From contig NZ_JAKWJR010000001.1 in the NCBI RefSeq assembly GCF_022761125.1, forward strand, positions 434,001 through 498,000: 64,000 bases of DNA. The letters run 5' to 3'. The stretch's first letter is position 1. Each line of letters starts with the position of its first letter. Both the position numbers and the translations under genes were made by a program. Below are positions 1-8,093 of the stretch, one piece after another. The notes under the pieces are model-generated. The model saw only the letters and a list, made by a program, of their open reading frames with translations, did no database searches and was not told the DNA's origin. Source of the DNA: Nocardioides sp. SR21. Its GTDB lineage: Bacteria > Actinomycetota > Actinomycetes > Propionibacteriales > Nocardioidaceae.

Positions 1-203
1 TCGGGTCCTCGGCGCTGGTCTACACGCAGGACGAGCTGCGGGACTTCGAGCTGTACCGGCTGTCGGCCGACCAGGCGGTCGCGGAGGGCCGGATCACCCG
101 TGAGCAGGCCGACCAGGCGGTCCGGTCGTTGACCGAGGCGGCCGGCCAGGGGTGGGCGTTCTCCTCGATCACCGTCTTCGGGTTCGTGTGCCGGAAGCCC
201 TGA
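1..203 (+). CDS. C-terminal fragment, possible SAM-dependent methyltransferase
   Basis: An open frame enters from the left edge (first full codon at base 3) and stops with TGA at 201-203, giving about 66 residues. The tail has helical, acidic segments followed by a strand-like ending (WAFSSITVFGFVCRKP). A terminal beta hairpin ending in a basic-Pro residue pair is common in class I SAM-dependent methyltransferases, but the SAM-binding core is outside the window, so this is an inference from the tail only. The next gene follows after about 18 bases on the same strand. Confidence 0.45.
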   Translation, partial: GSSALVYTQDELRDFELYRLSADQAVAEGRITREQADQAVRSLTEAAGQGWAFSSITVFGFVCRKP

Positions 204-221
204 GTGGGCACAGTGAGACAC

Positions 222-749
222 ATGAGAAGGCTCGGGATCCTCCTCGCCCTGCTGCTCGGCCTCACGGTGACGCCGGCGTTCGCCGCCGTCCCGACCGAGC
301 GGACCGTCACCGACCCGGCCGAGCCGGGCATGGCCTGGGACATCCGCAGCGTGACCCTGCGGGCCGCCGACGGGCGGTTCGCCAAGGTCGTGGTCCGGCA
401 CAGCCGCCGGGTCGCCGCCGGCGACGGCATCGACCTGTGGTTCGACACCAACGACGACCGGGTGCCGGACATCTACGTCACCGGGGTCGGCTTCTCGGAG
501 TACGCCGTCTTCAAGGCGCGCGGCTGGACCGGCCACGGCCGTGACATCAGCGACCGTGGCTGCGCGGCCCTCAGGATGGTCGGCCGGCGCTCGGTGGTCC
601 GCATCGACCCGAGCTGCCTCGCGCCGTCCGCGCGGTACTCCGTCTCGGTGCGCTCCTCGGTCCACCAGGAGCCCGCCTCCACCGTCGACTTCGCGCCCGG
701 TGAGCACCAGCTGACCCGCAAGGTCAGGTCCTCCCTGCCCGGTCAGTAG
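222..749 (+). CDS. small secreted protein of unknown function
   Basis: 175 residues from ATG 222. The N-terminus (MRRLGILLALLLGLTVTPAF, then AAVP) is a classic Sec signal peptide with likely cleavage after AFA near residue 22. The mature part looks beta-rich and contains an Asp-rich FDTNDDRVPDIYV stretch (resembling a calcium-binding or EF-like turn) and two Cys about residues 119 and 138 that could pair. A GTG at 204 would extend the frame by six residues but would place extra residues before the signal peptide. I do not recognise a named family. It ends at the TAG that also forms the promoter element of the next gene. Confidence 0.75.
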   Translation: MRRLGILLALLLGLTVTPAFAAVPTERTVTDPAEPGMAWDIRSVTLRAADGRFAKVVVRHSRRVAAGDGIDLWFDTNDDRVPDIYVTGVGFSEYAVFKARGWTGHGRDISDRGCAALRMVGRRSVVRIDPSCLAPSARYSVSVRSSVHQEPASTVDFAPGEHQLTRKVRSSLPGQ

Positions 750-752
750 CCT
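747..752 (+). promoter_or_regulatory. leaderless-type -10 box of the aldo/keto reductase
   Basis: TAGCCT lies exactly 6 nt before ATG 759, so transcription would start at or next to the start codon. The TAG stop of the preceding gene is the first half of the box. No Shine-Dalgarno sequence precedes ATG 759. Confidence 0.5.
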
Positions 753-758
753 CACGGC

Positions 759-1739
759 ATGGAGCAGCGCACCCTCGGCAGGACCGGCCGCCGGGCCTCG
801 GTCATCGGACTCGGCACCTGGCAGCTCGGCGCCGACTGGGGCGACGTCTCGGAGGACGACGCCCGCGCGGTGCTGCAGGCCTCGGTCGACGCCGGCGTCA
901 CGTTCTTCGACACCGCTGACGTGTACGGCGACGGCCGCAGCGAGCAGGTCATCGGGCGCTTCCTCGCGGACAACCCGAGCATCACCGTCGCCACCAAGAT
1001 GGGCCGCCGGGCCGAGCAGCTCCCGGAGAACTACACCCTCGACAACTTCCGCGCCTGGACCGAACGGTCCCGCCGCAACCTCGGCGTCGACACCCTGGAC
1101 CTCGTCCAGCTGCACTGCCCGCCGAGCGCCACCATCGACGCGGACGCGACGTACGACGACCTGGACACGCTGGTCGCGGAGGGCGCGATCGCGGCGTACG
1201 GCGTCAGCGTCGAGACCGTCGACCAGGCGCTGTCCGCGATCGCCCGGCCGCACGTCGCGTCGATCCAGATCATCCTCAACGCCTTCCGGCTCAAGCCGCT
1301 CGATGCGGTGCTCCCGGCGGCCGCCGAGGCCGGCGTCGCGATCATCGCGCGGGTGCCGCTGGCGTCCGGCCTGCTGTCGGGACGGTACGCCGCGGACACG
1401 ACGTTCGCCCCCGACGACCACCGCACCTACAACCGGCACGGCGAGGCGTTCGACGTGGGGGAGACGTTCTCCGGTGTGGACTACGAGGCCGGTGTGAGCG
1501 CGGCGCAGGAGTTCACGGCCCTGGTGCAGGACCTCGACATGACGCCCGCGCAGGCGGCGCTCGCGTGGGTCGTGCAGCAGCCGGGCGTCACCACCGTGAT
1601 CCCCGGCGCCCGGAACGCCGAGCAGGCCCGGGCCAACGCCGCCGCCGGGCTCGTCGAGCCGCTGCCGGAGCGGGTCCTGACCGGGGTCACCGAGATCTAC
1701 GACCGGTACTTCCGGGAGGCCGTGCACAGCCGCTGGTAG
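759..1739 (+). CDS. aldo/keto reductase
   Basis: 326 residues, full length for the AKR family, which reduces aldehydes/ketones with NADPH on a TIM barrel. The N-terminal LGRTGRRASVIGLGTWQLG is typical. The catalytic tetrad is readable: Asp51 and Tyr56 (FFDTADVYG), Lys80 (ATKMG) and His120 (LVQLHC). The C-terminal cofactor-binding segment (TTVIPGARNAEQARANAAA) is present. The pattern is closest to the YghZ/Tas-type bacterial AKRs; substrate cannot be told. Transcribed from a leaderless-type promoter; the downstream neighbour is on the other strand. Confidence 0.93.
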   Translation: MEQRTLGRTGRRASVIGLGTWQLGADWGDVSEDDARAVLQASVDAGVTFFDTADVYGDGRSEQVIGRFLADNPSITVATKMGRRAEQLPENYTLDNFRAWTERSRRNLGVDTLDLVQLHCPPSATIDADATYDDLDTLVAEGAIAAYGVSVETVDQALSAIARPHVASIQIILNAFRLKPLDAVLPAAAEAGVAIIARVPLASGLLSGRYAADTTFAPDDHRTYNRHGEAFDVGETFSGVDYEAGVSAAQEFTALVQDLDMTPAQAALAWVVQQPGVTTVIPGARNAEQARANAAAGLVEPLPERVLTGVTEIYDRYFREAVHSRW

Positions 1740-1743
1740 GGGC

Positions 1744-1887
1744 TCAGGCGAACGCCTTCAGCAGGCGCATCCGGCGCTGGTAGCGGCGCCGCCGCCGGCG
1801 ACGGGCTTGGCCGCTGAGGTGCACCTGGCCGGTGGCGTCGATGTCGAGGTTCGTGAGCATCAGGGCAGTGGTGGTGTCGGTGATCAT
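1744..1887 (-). CDS. small Arg-rich protein, 47 aa
   Basis: A 47-residue frame on the minus strand from ATG 1887, ending four bases from the stop of the aldo/keto reductase. Codons are almost all C/G-ending, as in real genes nearby. The protein has an acidic/hydrophobic first half (MITDTTTALMLTNLDIDATG) and a very basic second half (residues about 28-41, nine Arg almost in a row), suggesting nucleic-acid or ribosome binding. No family is recognised. A competing ATG at 1924 in another frame sits behind a good GGGAGG but would run antisense into the reductase. Confidence 0.45.
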   Translation of the reverse strand: MITDTTTALMLTNLDIDATGQVHLSGQARRRRRRRYQRRMRLLKAFA

Positions 1888-2055
1888 GTGGTCGACCCTG
1901 CTCGCCTGAGGTAGCCGTCCACATCGGGAGACCTCCCTATGTGACGACCGCTCCCCAGGGTCCGCACGCTGCGCGGCACTCAGCACCCGCGCTGGCGGCG
2001 CAGCGGTCACTCGCCGGCACGACCCCTGGGAACCGATCATCTAAGGTGGAGCGCG

Positions 2056-2478
2056 ATGAGCGACGACTACTGCGACCTGTGTGACCTGCCGTTGTCCACC
2101 TGCGTGCACGGGATGCCGCCCGCTCCGCCGCCGCCTCCTGCACCCCCCAAGGCGCCGCGCGTGCGGACCGCGACGGTGCGGAAGTCGGCCGCCGCCCCCG
2201 CGACGACGACCCGCACGGCGCCGCGGAAGTGGACCCCGCCGGAGGTCCTCGCCCCCGGCATCGTCGCCACCCTCACCGAGGCCGGCGGCGAGCTCGAGCA
2301 GGAGGAGCTGTTCCGTCGGCTCGAGGAGCTGATGGCCGACCGGCTCACCGACGCCGACCGGCAGACGACCCCCGAGGGTGAGCTGCGGTGGCGGTACGCC
2401 GCCCGGAAGGCTCGCCAGACGCTGCTCTCCGAGGGCGTGATGACGAAGGGCCGCCCCGGCATCTGGGCACTCGCCTAG
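2056..2478 (+). CDS. CxxC and winged-helix-like protein (Mrr-N-like)
   Basis: 140 residues, ATG 2056 preceded by GGAG and a TAAGGT box. The N-terminus has Cys pairs (YCDLCDLPLSTCVHG) that could form a small zinc site with the following Cys/His, then a Pro/Ala/Thr-rich linker (about residues 22-58). The C-terminal 80 residues (PGIVATLTEAGGELEQEELF ... ELRWRYAARKARQTLLSEGV, ending GIWAL) match the pattern of the winged-helix N-terminal domain of Mrr-type proteins, a DNA-binding or accessory module. No nuclease motif is present. Role unknown; DNA/RNA binding is an inference. Confidence 0.75.
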   Translation: MSDDYCDLCDLPLSTCVHGMPPAPPPPPAPPKAPRVRTATVRKSAAAPATTTRTAPRKWTPPEVLAPGIVATLTEAGGELEQEELFRRLEELMADRLTDADRQTTPEGELRWRYAARKARQTLLSEGVMTKGRPGIWALA

Positions 2479-2517
2479 AACTTTTTTCGCCCGGTCGCGA
2501 ACCGATCGGGCACCTCG

Positions 2518-3072
2518 GTGGCACAGTGCAGCGTGACCGTCGATCAGGAGCTTCCGAGCGACCGCGATCTCCTCGCCGAGATCGCGGCCGGTGACCGGGG
2601 TGCTCTCCACGAGCTGTTCACCCGGCACCAGCCCTGGCTGGCCGCACGGGTGCGTCAGCGCTGTCCCGACCCGGCCATCGTGGCCGAGGTCGTGAACGAC
2701 ACGTTCCTGGTCGTGTGGCAGAAGCCCGGGAAGTACAACGCGGAGGGCGAGGTCGCGGCCTGGCTCTGGGGGATCGCGATCCGCACGCTGCTGCAGCGGC
2801 TCCGGCCCCGCAAGTCGGTGTTCGAGCGCCTGGTGCAGCTGCGCCCGGAGCAGGAGCCGTCGGCGGAGGAGGCGGTGCTGCTCGCCGTCGAGCACACCGA
2901 CGTCGGCTCCGCCCTGCAGCGGCTCTCGCCCGAGCTGCTCGCCGTCGTCCAGGCCACCGTCCTGGACGGACTGTCCACCCGTGAGGCCGCCGCCCTGCTG
3001 GGCATCCCGAGCGGCACCGTGAAGAGCCGGATGAGCCGGGCCCGCCAGGAGCTGAGGGAGGCACTGCTGTGA
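2518..3072 (+). CDS. ECF sigma-70 family RNA polymerase sigma factor
   Basis: 184 residues from GTG 2518 (an in-frame GTG at 2533 is an alternative). Region 2 is visible at about residues 27-95 (LHELFTRHQPWLAARV, DTFLVVWQKPGKY, AWLWGIAIRTLLQRLR) and region 4 at about 125-182 (LQRLSPELLAVVQATVLDGL, STREAAALLGIPSGTVKSRM). It lacks sigma regions 1 and 3, as ECF factors do. Its stop overlaps the GTG of the next gene, a zinc anti-sigma factor, so the two form a coupled regulatory pair at the head of an ABC-exporter operon. Confidence 0.92.
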   Translation: MAQCSVTVDQELPSDRDLLAEIAAGDRGALHELFTRHQPWLAARVRQRCPDPAIVAEVVNDTFLVVWQKPGKYNAEGEVAAWLWGIAIRTLLQRLRPRKSVFERLVQLRPEQEPSAEEAVLLAVEHTDVGSALQRLSPELLAVVQATVLDGLSTREAAALLGIPSGTVKSRMSRARQELREALL

Positions 3073-3890
3073 GCATCCACGAGACCGAGTGGCACGCGGA
3101 GGACGAGCAGCTGGCGGCGTACGTCGCCGGCCGCGCCGAGCCCGTCTTCGCCGCGTCCCTCGAGACCCACCTGATCGGCTGCGCGGACTGCCGCGGCCGG
3201 CTCGCGACGTACACCCCCGACACCGAGCTGGCCTGGGGCAGGCTGGCCGACGTCATCGACCAGCCGTCGCGTACCTGGCTGCTGCGCTCGACGATCGCGA
3301 CCCCGGCGCTGCTGCAGGCGGTGGCGATCGCGGTGATGCTGGTGGGCGTCGTCCCGATCCTCGTCTCCGCCGCGGCCGGCGACGCCGGCCTGGTCGCGCT
3401 GCTCGTGCTGGCGCCCCTGGCCCCGGTCGCGGCGGTCGCGCTCGCGTACTACGACGGCTCCGACCCGAGCGGTGAGATCAGCCTCGCGACGCCCGTCGCC
3501 GGGCTGCGGCTGGTCGCCCTGCGTGCCGTCGTGGTCGCGGTGGTCGCGCTGCCGCTGTCGTTCCTCGTGCTGGCAGCCTACAACCGCTGGATCGAGGAGG
3601 TCCCGATGGCGGCCTCCGTCGCCTGGTGCCTGCCCGGCCTGGCGCTCGCGGCGCTGGTGATGCTGGCCGGGACCACCCGGCTCGACCCGACGTACGTCGC
3701 GGTCGGCGCGAGCGGTGCCTGGGCGCTGCTCGTCGCCGCCGTCGTGACCGTGCGTCGCTCCCTGCGACCGGAGGTCCTCGTCGACCTCCTCGCGACCCCC
3801 GGCGTCCAGGCGTTCGCCCTGTCCGTCGTCGTCGCGGCCGTCCTGCTCACCGTCGCCCGCCGCGACGCCGTCTCGTACCGGAGGATCTGA
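3069..3890 (+). CDS. zf-HC2 anti-sigma factor, integral membrane
   Basis: 273 residues, GTG start overlapping the sigma-factor stop (GTGA). His34-x3-Cys38-x2-Cys41 (THLIGCADC) is the zinc anti-sigma signature, which binds and inhibits ECF sigma factors. About six hydrophobic segments follow (for example residues 77-100, 105-120, 145-168, 180-200, 210-225, 243-262), so the domain is anchored to a polytopic membrane part rather than to one helix. Predicted to sequester the sigma factor encoded just upstream; the signal is unknown. Followed by the ABC ATPase with a one-base overlap. Confidence 0.88.
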   Translation: MSIHETEWHAEDEQLAAYVAGRAEPVFAASLETHLIGCADCRGRLATYTPDTELAWGRLADVIDQPSRTWLLRSTIATPALLQAVAIAVMLVGVVPILVSAAAGDAGLVALLVLAPLAPVAAVALAYYDGSDPSGEISLATPVAGLRLVALRAVVVAVVALPLSFLVLAAYNRWIEEVPMAASVAWCLPGLALAALVMLAGTTRLDPTYVAVGASGAWALLVAAVVTVRRSLRPEVLVDLLATPGVQAFALSVVVAAVLLTVARRDAVSYRRI

Positions 3891-4741
3891 TGAGCATCAC
3901 GAGCACCGACACCCTTGCGGTCACCGGACTCGCCAAGAGGTTCGGCGGCACCCGCGCCGTCGAGGACGTCACCCTGTCCGCCGGCCGCGGCGTGATCGGG
4001 CTGCTCGGCCCGAACGGTGCCGGCAAGACCACGCTGCTGCGGATGGTCGCGACCGTGCTGGCCCCCGACGCCGGCGACCTCCGGCTGCTGGGCCTGGACC
4101 CCGCTCGACCGGGCGACCGGATCGAGATCCGGCGCCGGATCGGCTACCTGCCGCAGTCGCCGGGGCTGTACGCCGGCTTCACGGCGTACGACCTCGTCGA
4201 CTACGTCGCGGTGCTCAAGGAGCACACCGACAAGGCGTGGCGCCAGCGCGAGGTGCGCCGGGTGCTGGAGTCCGTCGAGCTCGCGCACGTGATGCACAAG
4301 AAGATCAGGACCCTGTCCGGCGGCACGCGGCAACGGGTCGCGCTCGCCGCGGCGATGGTCGGCAGCCCGGAGCTGCTGGTGCTCGACGAGCCCGCGAACG
4401 GGCTCGACCCCGACCAGCGGCTGCGGCTGCGCTCGCTGCTCTCGCAGTCGCAGACCGTGCTGATGTCGACCCACAACATCTCCGAGGTCTCGGCGCTCTG
4501 CCAGCAGGTGTACGTGATGTTCTCCGGCCGGATCCGCTTCAGCGGTACGCCGGCCGAGCTCGCGGCCCTCGCCGACGGCCGCGTCTGGGAGGACGGCACC
4601 CAGGACCCGCTCGCGATCCGCAGCTGGCTGACCGCCGAGGGGATCTACCGCCACCTCGGCGACCCGCCCGCCGGAGCCGCGATCGTCGCGCCGACGCTCG
4701 ACGACGGGTACCTGCTGCTCGCCCGCCAGGAGCATCGGTGA
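3890..4741 (+). CDS. ABC transporter ATP-binding protein
   Basis: 283 residues from ATG 3890, which shares its A with the preceding TGA. All ABC motifs are present: Walker A GPNGAGKT (40-47), Q-loop Gln89, signature LSGGTRQ (142-148), Walker B LLVLDEP with Asp166/Glu167, and H-loop His195. The domain layout and length fit the single-domain ATPase of ABC-2-type exporters. It should energise the two membrane proteins encoded next. Gene order implies control by the upstream sigma/anti-sigma pair. Confidence 0.93.
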   Translation: MSITSTDTLAVTGLAKRFGGTRAVEDVTLSAGRGVIGLLGPNGAGKTTLLRMVATVLAPDAGDLRLLGLDPARPGDRIEIRRRIGYLPQSPGLYAGFTAYDLVDYVAVLKEHTDKAWRQREVRRVLESVELAHVMHKKIRTLSGGTRQRVALAAAMVGSPELLVLDEPANGLDPDQRLRLRSLLSQSQTVLMSTHNISEVSALCQQVYVMFSGRIRFSGTPAELAALADGRVWEDGTQDPLAIRSWLTAEGIYRHLGDPPAGAAIVAPTLDDGYLLLARQEHR

Positions 4742-5226
4742 TGACCGTCTGGCTGGTCCCGACCGCGCGCGCGATCTCGTGGTGGCCGCTGGTGGCGGTC
4801 GCCGCCCTGCTGGCCGGCGCGAGCGCGCTCGCGGAGCGCACCGACTTCCCGGTCGTCGGGCTCCTGGGCATCGCTGCCGCCGCGTTGGCCGCAGCCGTCG
4901 TGGCCGGGCTGCACGACGCAGCGGCCGCGCTGCTCTCGGCGGTACCGACCTCGCTGGCGGTCCGCCGGGCGCGGCGGCTGCTGCTCCTGCTGCCCGTCGA
5001 GCTCGCGGCCTCCTGGGCCTCCGGGCTCAACGTGCCGCTCGGCGGCCTGGTCGCGCTCACCGCGGCCGGCGTAGCGGTCGCCTTCTGGGCGGGGCCGCTC
5101 GCCGGCGCCGCCGTACCGCTGGCGTGGGTGGTCGTGGCGCGGGCCGGTGGCTTCGCGTGGGACCAGCACCTCGCACTCGTGACGATCGCGGCCGCGGCCG
5201 CACTCTGGACAGGACGGAACCGATGA
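4741..5226 (+). CDS. hydrophobic membrane protein of ABC exporter operon
   Basis: 161 residues, ATG overlapping the ATPase stop by one base. Almost entirely hydrophobic, with four to five predicted membrane helices rich in Ala/Leu/Val and two basic patches (RRARR near residue 78). No named family is recognised. Its place between the ATPase and the larger membrane protein suggests a small permease component of the same exporter. Confidence 0.8.
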   Translation: MTVWLVPTARAISWWPLVAVAALLAGASALAERTDFPVVGLLGIAAAALAAAVVAGLHDAAAALLSAVPTSLAVRRARRLLLLLPVELAASWASGLNVPLGGLVALTAAGVAVAFWAGPLAGAAVPLAWVVVARAGGFAWDQHLALVTIAAAAALWTGRNR

Positions 5227-6074
5227 TGGCCACCGCGACGTTGACGCGCCTCGAGGGCGAGCGGATGCTCCGGCATCCCGCCCTGTGGCTGGGCCTCCCC
5301 GTGATGCTGTGGTGGGTGTCGTCCACCTTCGACCAGGACTGGTCCGGGGCGCTCTACACCGGGCTGATCCCTGCCTTCACACCCCTGTTGCTCGGGATCT
5401 CGCTGGCGAGCATGTCGGCGTTCAGCCGCGAGCACGTGCCGGTCGCCGACGACGCGCCGATGGCGTCGTCCCAGCGGTCCGCGGCGCGGCTGCTCGCCGG
5501 TCTCGGGCCGGTCGCCCTGACCGCGCTCGTCGTGGTCGCCGGCACCATCTGGCTCCGGGTGCGCGGCGGGCTCGACCTCGGTGACGAGCCGGGCCGCACC
5601 CTGCACGCCCACTACACGCTGCCCGAGCTGATCCAGCCGGTGCTGCTCGCCTGCGTGGCGGTGGCCGCCGGAGCGGCGGTCGTGCACGTCGTCCGCTCCC
5701 GGCTGGCCGCCGCGATCCTGCTGGTGGTCGGCTGGTTCCTGGTCGGGACGTACTGGCTGTTCGACAGTCCGGTCGTCCGCTACCTCGCGCCCGTGCAGCC
5801 GCAGCCGTGGCAGGTCGAGGTCGGTCCGTGGGACGCCGACCCGACGGCCTTCCCGTCGACCTGGCTGCTGTCGGCGCCGGGGGAGTACCAGGACCACTGG
5901 GCCCGGATCGTCGTCTCGCCCGCGGTCGCCGCGTGGCACGACGTGTACCTCGTCGGCCTGGTGGCGGTGCTGGTCGGCATCGCCGTGCCCGGCCGGTTCC
6001 GGGTCCCGCTGCTCGTCGGCGGCGTGATCGTCGCGGCGGCTGCCGCCGGGATGCAGTCGGTGGTGGCGCCGTGA
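5223..6074 (+). CDS. ABC-2-type membrane permease protein
   Basis: 283 residues from ATG 5223, overlapping the previous stop by four bases (a second ATG at 5226 is possible). Six or so hydrophobic spans are visible (about 20-35, 48-63, 100-118, 148-166, 172-190, 240-282) and the N-terminus TLTRLEGERMLRHPALWLG is the amphipathic entry typical of ABC-2 permeases. Probably the main membrane subunit of the exporter powered by the ATPase two genes upstream. Substrate unknown. Confidence 0.85.
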   Translation: MMATATLTRLEGERMLRHPALWLGLPVMLWWVSSTFDQDWSGALYTGLIPAFTPLLLGISLASMSAFSREHVPVADDAPMASSQRSAARLLAGLGPVALTALVVVAGTIWLRVRGGLDLGDEPGRTLHAHYTLPELIQPVLLACVAVAAGAAVVHVVRSRLAAAILLVVGWFLVGTYWLFDSPVVRYLAPVQPQPWQVEVGPWDADPTAFPSTWLLSAPGEYQDHWARIVVSPAVAAWHDVYLVGLVAVLVGIAVPGRFRVPLLVGGVIVAAAAAGMQSVVAP

Positions 6075-7036
6075 AGCGCTGGATCCCCGTCCTGCTGCTG
6101 GCGGCGGTGACGGGCTGCGCGGTGCCGTACGACGACGACGGACAGGGCTTCGCGCCGGCCGACTACGCCGCCATGCCGGCCCCCGCGCCCAGCCCGGACG
6201 CCGACGCCACGCCGGTCGTCTTCGACACCGACCTCGCCCCGGACGACCTGGTGGCGCTGACGTTCCTGCTGCGCCGCACCGACGTGTCGGTCGAGGCGGT
6301 CACGATCGCCGCCACCGGGCTGGTCGGCTGCGACCCGGGGGTCGAGCTGGTCGCGAACCTCCTGGCGGTGCTCGACGAACCCTCGGTGCCGATCGCGTGC
6401 GGCCGGGCGGAGCCCGGTCCCGGCGGGCACGAGTGGCCGAGCGACTGGGCGATGCAGGCCGCCGCTGCCCGAGGCCTGCCGCGGCCGGTGGCCGACGCCC
6501 ACGAGGTCGCGGAGACCGCGCCCGAGCTGATCGGTCGGCTCGCCGACCGGCACCAGGGCGCCCTGACGGTCGTCGCCGTCGGTCCGCTCACGAACCTGGC
6601 CGACCTCGCCGCGCAGGCGCCTGCGTCGTACGCCCGGATCGCGATGGTGCAGGTGATGGGGGGCGCGGTCGACGTACCCGACGTCGACGGCATCGCCGAG
6701 TGGAACGCCGCGGCGGACCCCGAGGCGTTCGCCGCCGTGCTCGCCGAGGAGGTGCCGCTGACGATCGTCCCGGACGACCCGATCCCGGCCGGGACCCCGC
6801 CGGCGCTCGACGCGCCGGTGGTCGGGCCGATCGCGCGGGCGATCACGTACCCCAAGTGGTGGGACACCACCACCGTGGCGGCGCTGGTCACCCCCGGTGC
6901 CGTGACGTCCGAGTCGGGGACGTGGGAGGTGGACGACTCCGGGCGCCTGACCCGCACGGGACCGGGCTCGGTCCTCGTGGTCACCGCGCTGGACGAGGCC
7001 GCCCTCGCGCCGGTGCTCGAGGCCACCTTCGGCTGA
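6071..7036 (+). CDS. lipoprotein nucleoside hydrolase (IUNH family)
   Basis: 321 residues from GTG 6071, GTGA overlap with the permease. A lipobox (AAVTGC, Cys16) predicts export and lipid anchoring. The mature part has the inosine-uridine-preferring nucleoside hydrolase signature in altered form: FDTDLAPDDLVAL (Asp52, Asp54, Asp58, Asp59) corresponds to the metal-binding DxDxxxDD, and VVAVGPLTNLADL and VQVMGG follow in order, with a late calcium/substrate Asp in EWNAAADPEA. These enzymes cleave the N-glycosidic bond of nucleosides. A secreted form as the last gene of a sigma-factor/ABC operon is unusual. Confidence 0.85.
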   Translation: MKRWIPVLLLAAVTGCAVPYDDDGQGFAPADYAAMPAPAPSPDADATPVVFDTDLAPDDLVALTFLLRRTDVSVEAVTIAATGLVGCDPGVELVANLLAVLDEPSVPIACGRAEPGPGGHEWPSDWAMQAAAARGLPRPVADAHEVAETAPELIGRLADRHQGALTVVAVGPLTNLADLAAQAPASYARIAMVQVMGGAVDVPDVDGIAEWNAAADPEAFAAVLAEEVPLTIVPDDPIPAGTPPALDAPVVGPIARAITYPKWWDTTTVAALVTPGAVTSESGTWEVDDSGRLTRTGPGSVLVVTALDEAALAPVLEATFG

Positions 7037-7042
7037 CTGACG

Positions 7043-7048
7043 TAGCGT
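7043..7048 (+). promoter_or_regulatory. leaderless-type -10 box of the DUF2237 gene
   Basis: TAGCGT is followed by exactly six bases and then GTG 7055; there is no Shine-Dalgarno sequence. Confidence 0.5.
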
Positions 7049-7054
7049 GCTCGT

Positions 7055-7444
7055 GTGGACGAGCTCAACGTGCTGGGTGGGCCGCTGGAGCCCTGCGGGA
7101 CCGACCCGATGACCGGGTTCTACCGCGACGGGAGCTGCTCGTGCGGTCCGCAGGACCTCGGGCTGCACGCGGTGTGCGCGGTGATGACCGAGGAGTTCCT
7201 CGAGCACCAGCGAGCGATCGGCAACGACCTGTCCACGCCGATGCCGGACTACCGGTTCCCGGGGCTGCACCCCGGCGACCGCTGGTGTGTCGTCGCCGCC
7301 CGCTGGCTGCAGGCCTACGAGGCGGGCGTCGCGGCGCCGGTCGTGCTCGCCTCGACCAACGAGCGGGCCCTGGAGCTGGTCCCGTTGGAGATCCTCGACG
7401 AGCACGCCGTCGACGTACCGGGCGACCCTCGATCGCTGCTGTAG
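7055..7444 (+). CDS. DUF2237 family protein
   Basis: 129 residues. The opening NVLGGPLEPCGTDPMTGFYR matches the conserved start of DUF2237 proteins, and the rest (CSCGPQDLGLHAVCAVMTEE, FPGLHPGDRWCVVAARW, LASTNERALELVPLEIL) follows the family throughout its usual length. Several conserved Cys, Asp and His suggest a metal site, but the family's biochemical role is not established. Monocistronic by position, with a leaderless-type promoter. Confidence 0.9.
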   Translation: MDELNVLGGPLEPCGTDPMTGFYRDGSCSCGPQDLGLHAVCAVMTEEFLEHQRAIGNDLSTPMPDYRFPGLHPGDRWCVVAARWLQAYEAGVAAPVVLASTNERALELVPLEILDEHAVDVPGDPRSLL

Positions 7445-7543
7445 CTCGCGAATCGTCTAGTCCAGCGTCCGGATGTCCCGCAGACCCGGTGGCGCGCCCC
7501 CTAGCCTCAGATGTCCGTCTTTTCTCCGTTGTGAGGACCTGTC

Positions 7544-8044
7544 ATGAGTGACACGAACGACTCCGTACCTGCCCCCGACACGACGTCGGCCGCCGCCCCG
7601 CCGCCGTACTCCGCGCCCTCGGGCTCGGTCGCCCCGGCCCCCGCTGCCCCGGTCGCCGCCTACGCGGCTCCGGCCGCCGGTCCGGTCGGCAAGGTCCGCA
7701 GCACCGGCACCTGCGTGCTGCTGACGATCGTCACGCTCGGCTTCTACACCTGGTACTGGTGGTACAAGGTGCACGCCGAGATGAAGGAGCACAGCGGCCA
7801 GGGCATCGGCGGTCCGATCGCGCTGCTGCTCGCCGTGTTCGTCGGCATCGTGATGCCGTTCATCTCCTCGAGCGAGGTCGGTGGCCTCTACGAGCGCCGC
7901 GGCCAGCAGCGCCCGGTGTCGGCGTCGACCGGCCTCTGGTACATCCTGCTCGGCTGGTTCTTCCTCGTCGGCGCGATCGTGTGGTTCGTGAAGACCAACG
8001 GCGCGCTCAACGACTACTGGCGCTCGCAGGGCGCCCAGGGCTGA
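7544..8044 (+). CDS. DUF4234 membrane protein
   Basis: 166 residues; ATG 7544 preceded by GAGGA. A Pro/Ala-rich cytosolic N-terminus (about 50 residues) leads into three membrane helices: TCVLLTIVTLGFYTWYWWY, GPIALLLAVFVGIVMPF and LWYILLGWFFLVGAIVWF. The aromatic GFYTWYWWYKVHAEM motif and ending (NGALNDYW) are those of DUF4234 proteins, whose function is unknown. Same strand as neighbours but with about 50-100 bp on each side, so probably its own transcript. Confidence 0.88.
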   Translation: MSDTNDSVPAPDTTSAAAPPPYSAPSGSVAPAPAAPVAAYAAPAAGPVGKVRSTGTCVLLTIVTLGFYTWYWWYKVHAEMKEHSGQGIGGPIALLLAVFVGIVMPFISSSEVGGLYERRGQQRPVSASTGLWYILLGWFFLVGAIVWFVKTNGALNDYWRSQGAQG

Positions 8045-8093
8045 GCCTGCACGCCTGATCGTTTGCCGCCCCGGCCGCGGGGTACGTGGGGAC

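Noticed and set aside
2478..2518. ECF-type -35 motif (GAAC) and T-run before the sigma gene
   Set aside because: Spacing to a -10 does not fit the usual 16-17 bp, so no promoter is claimed.
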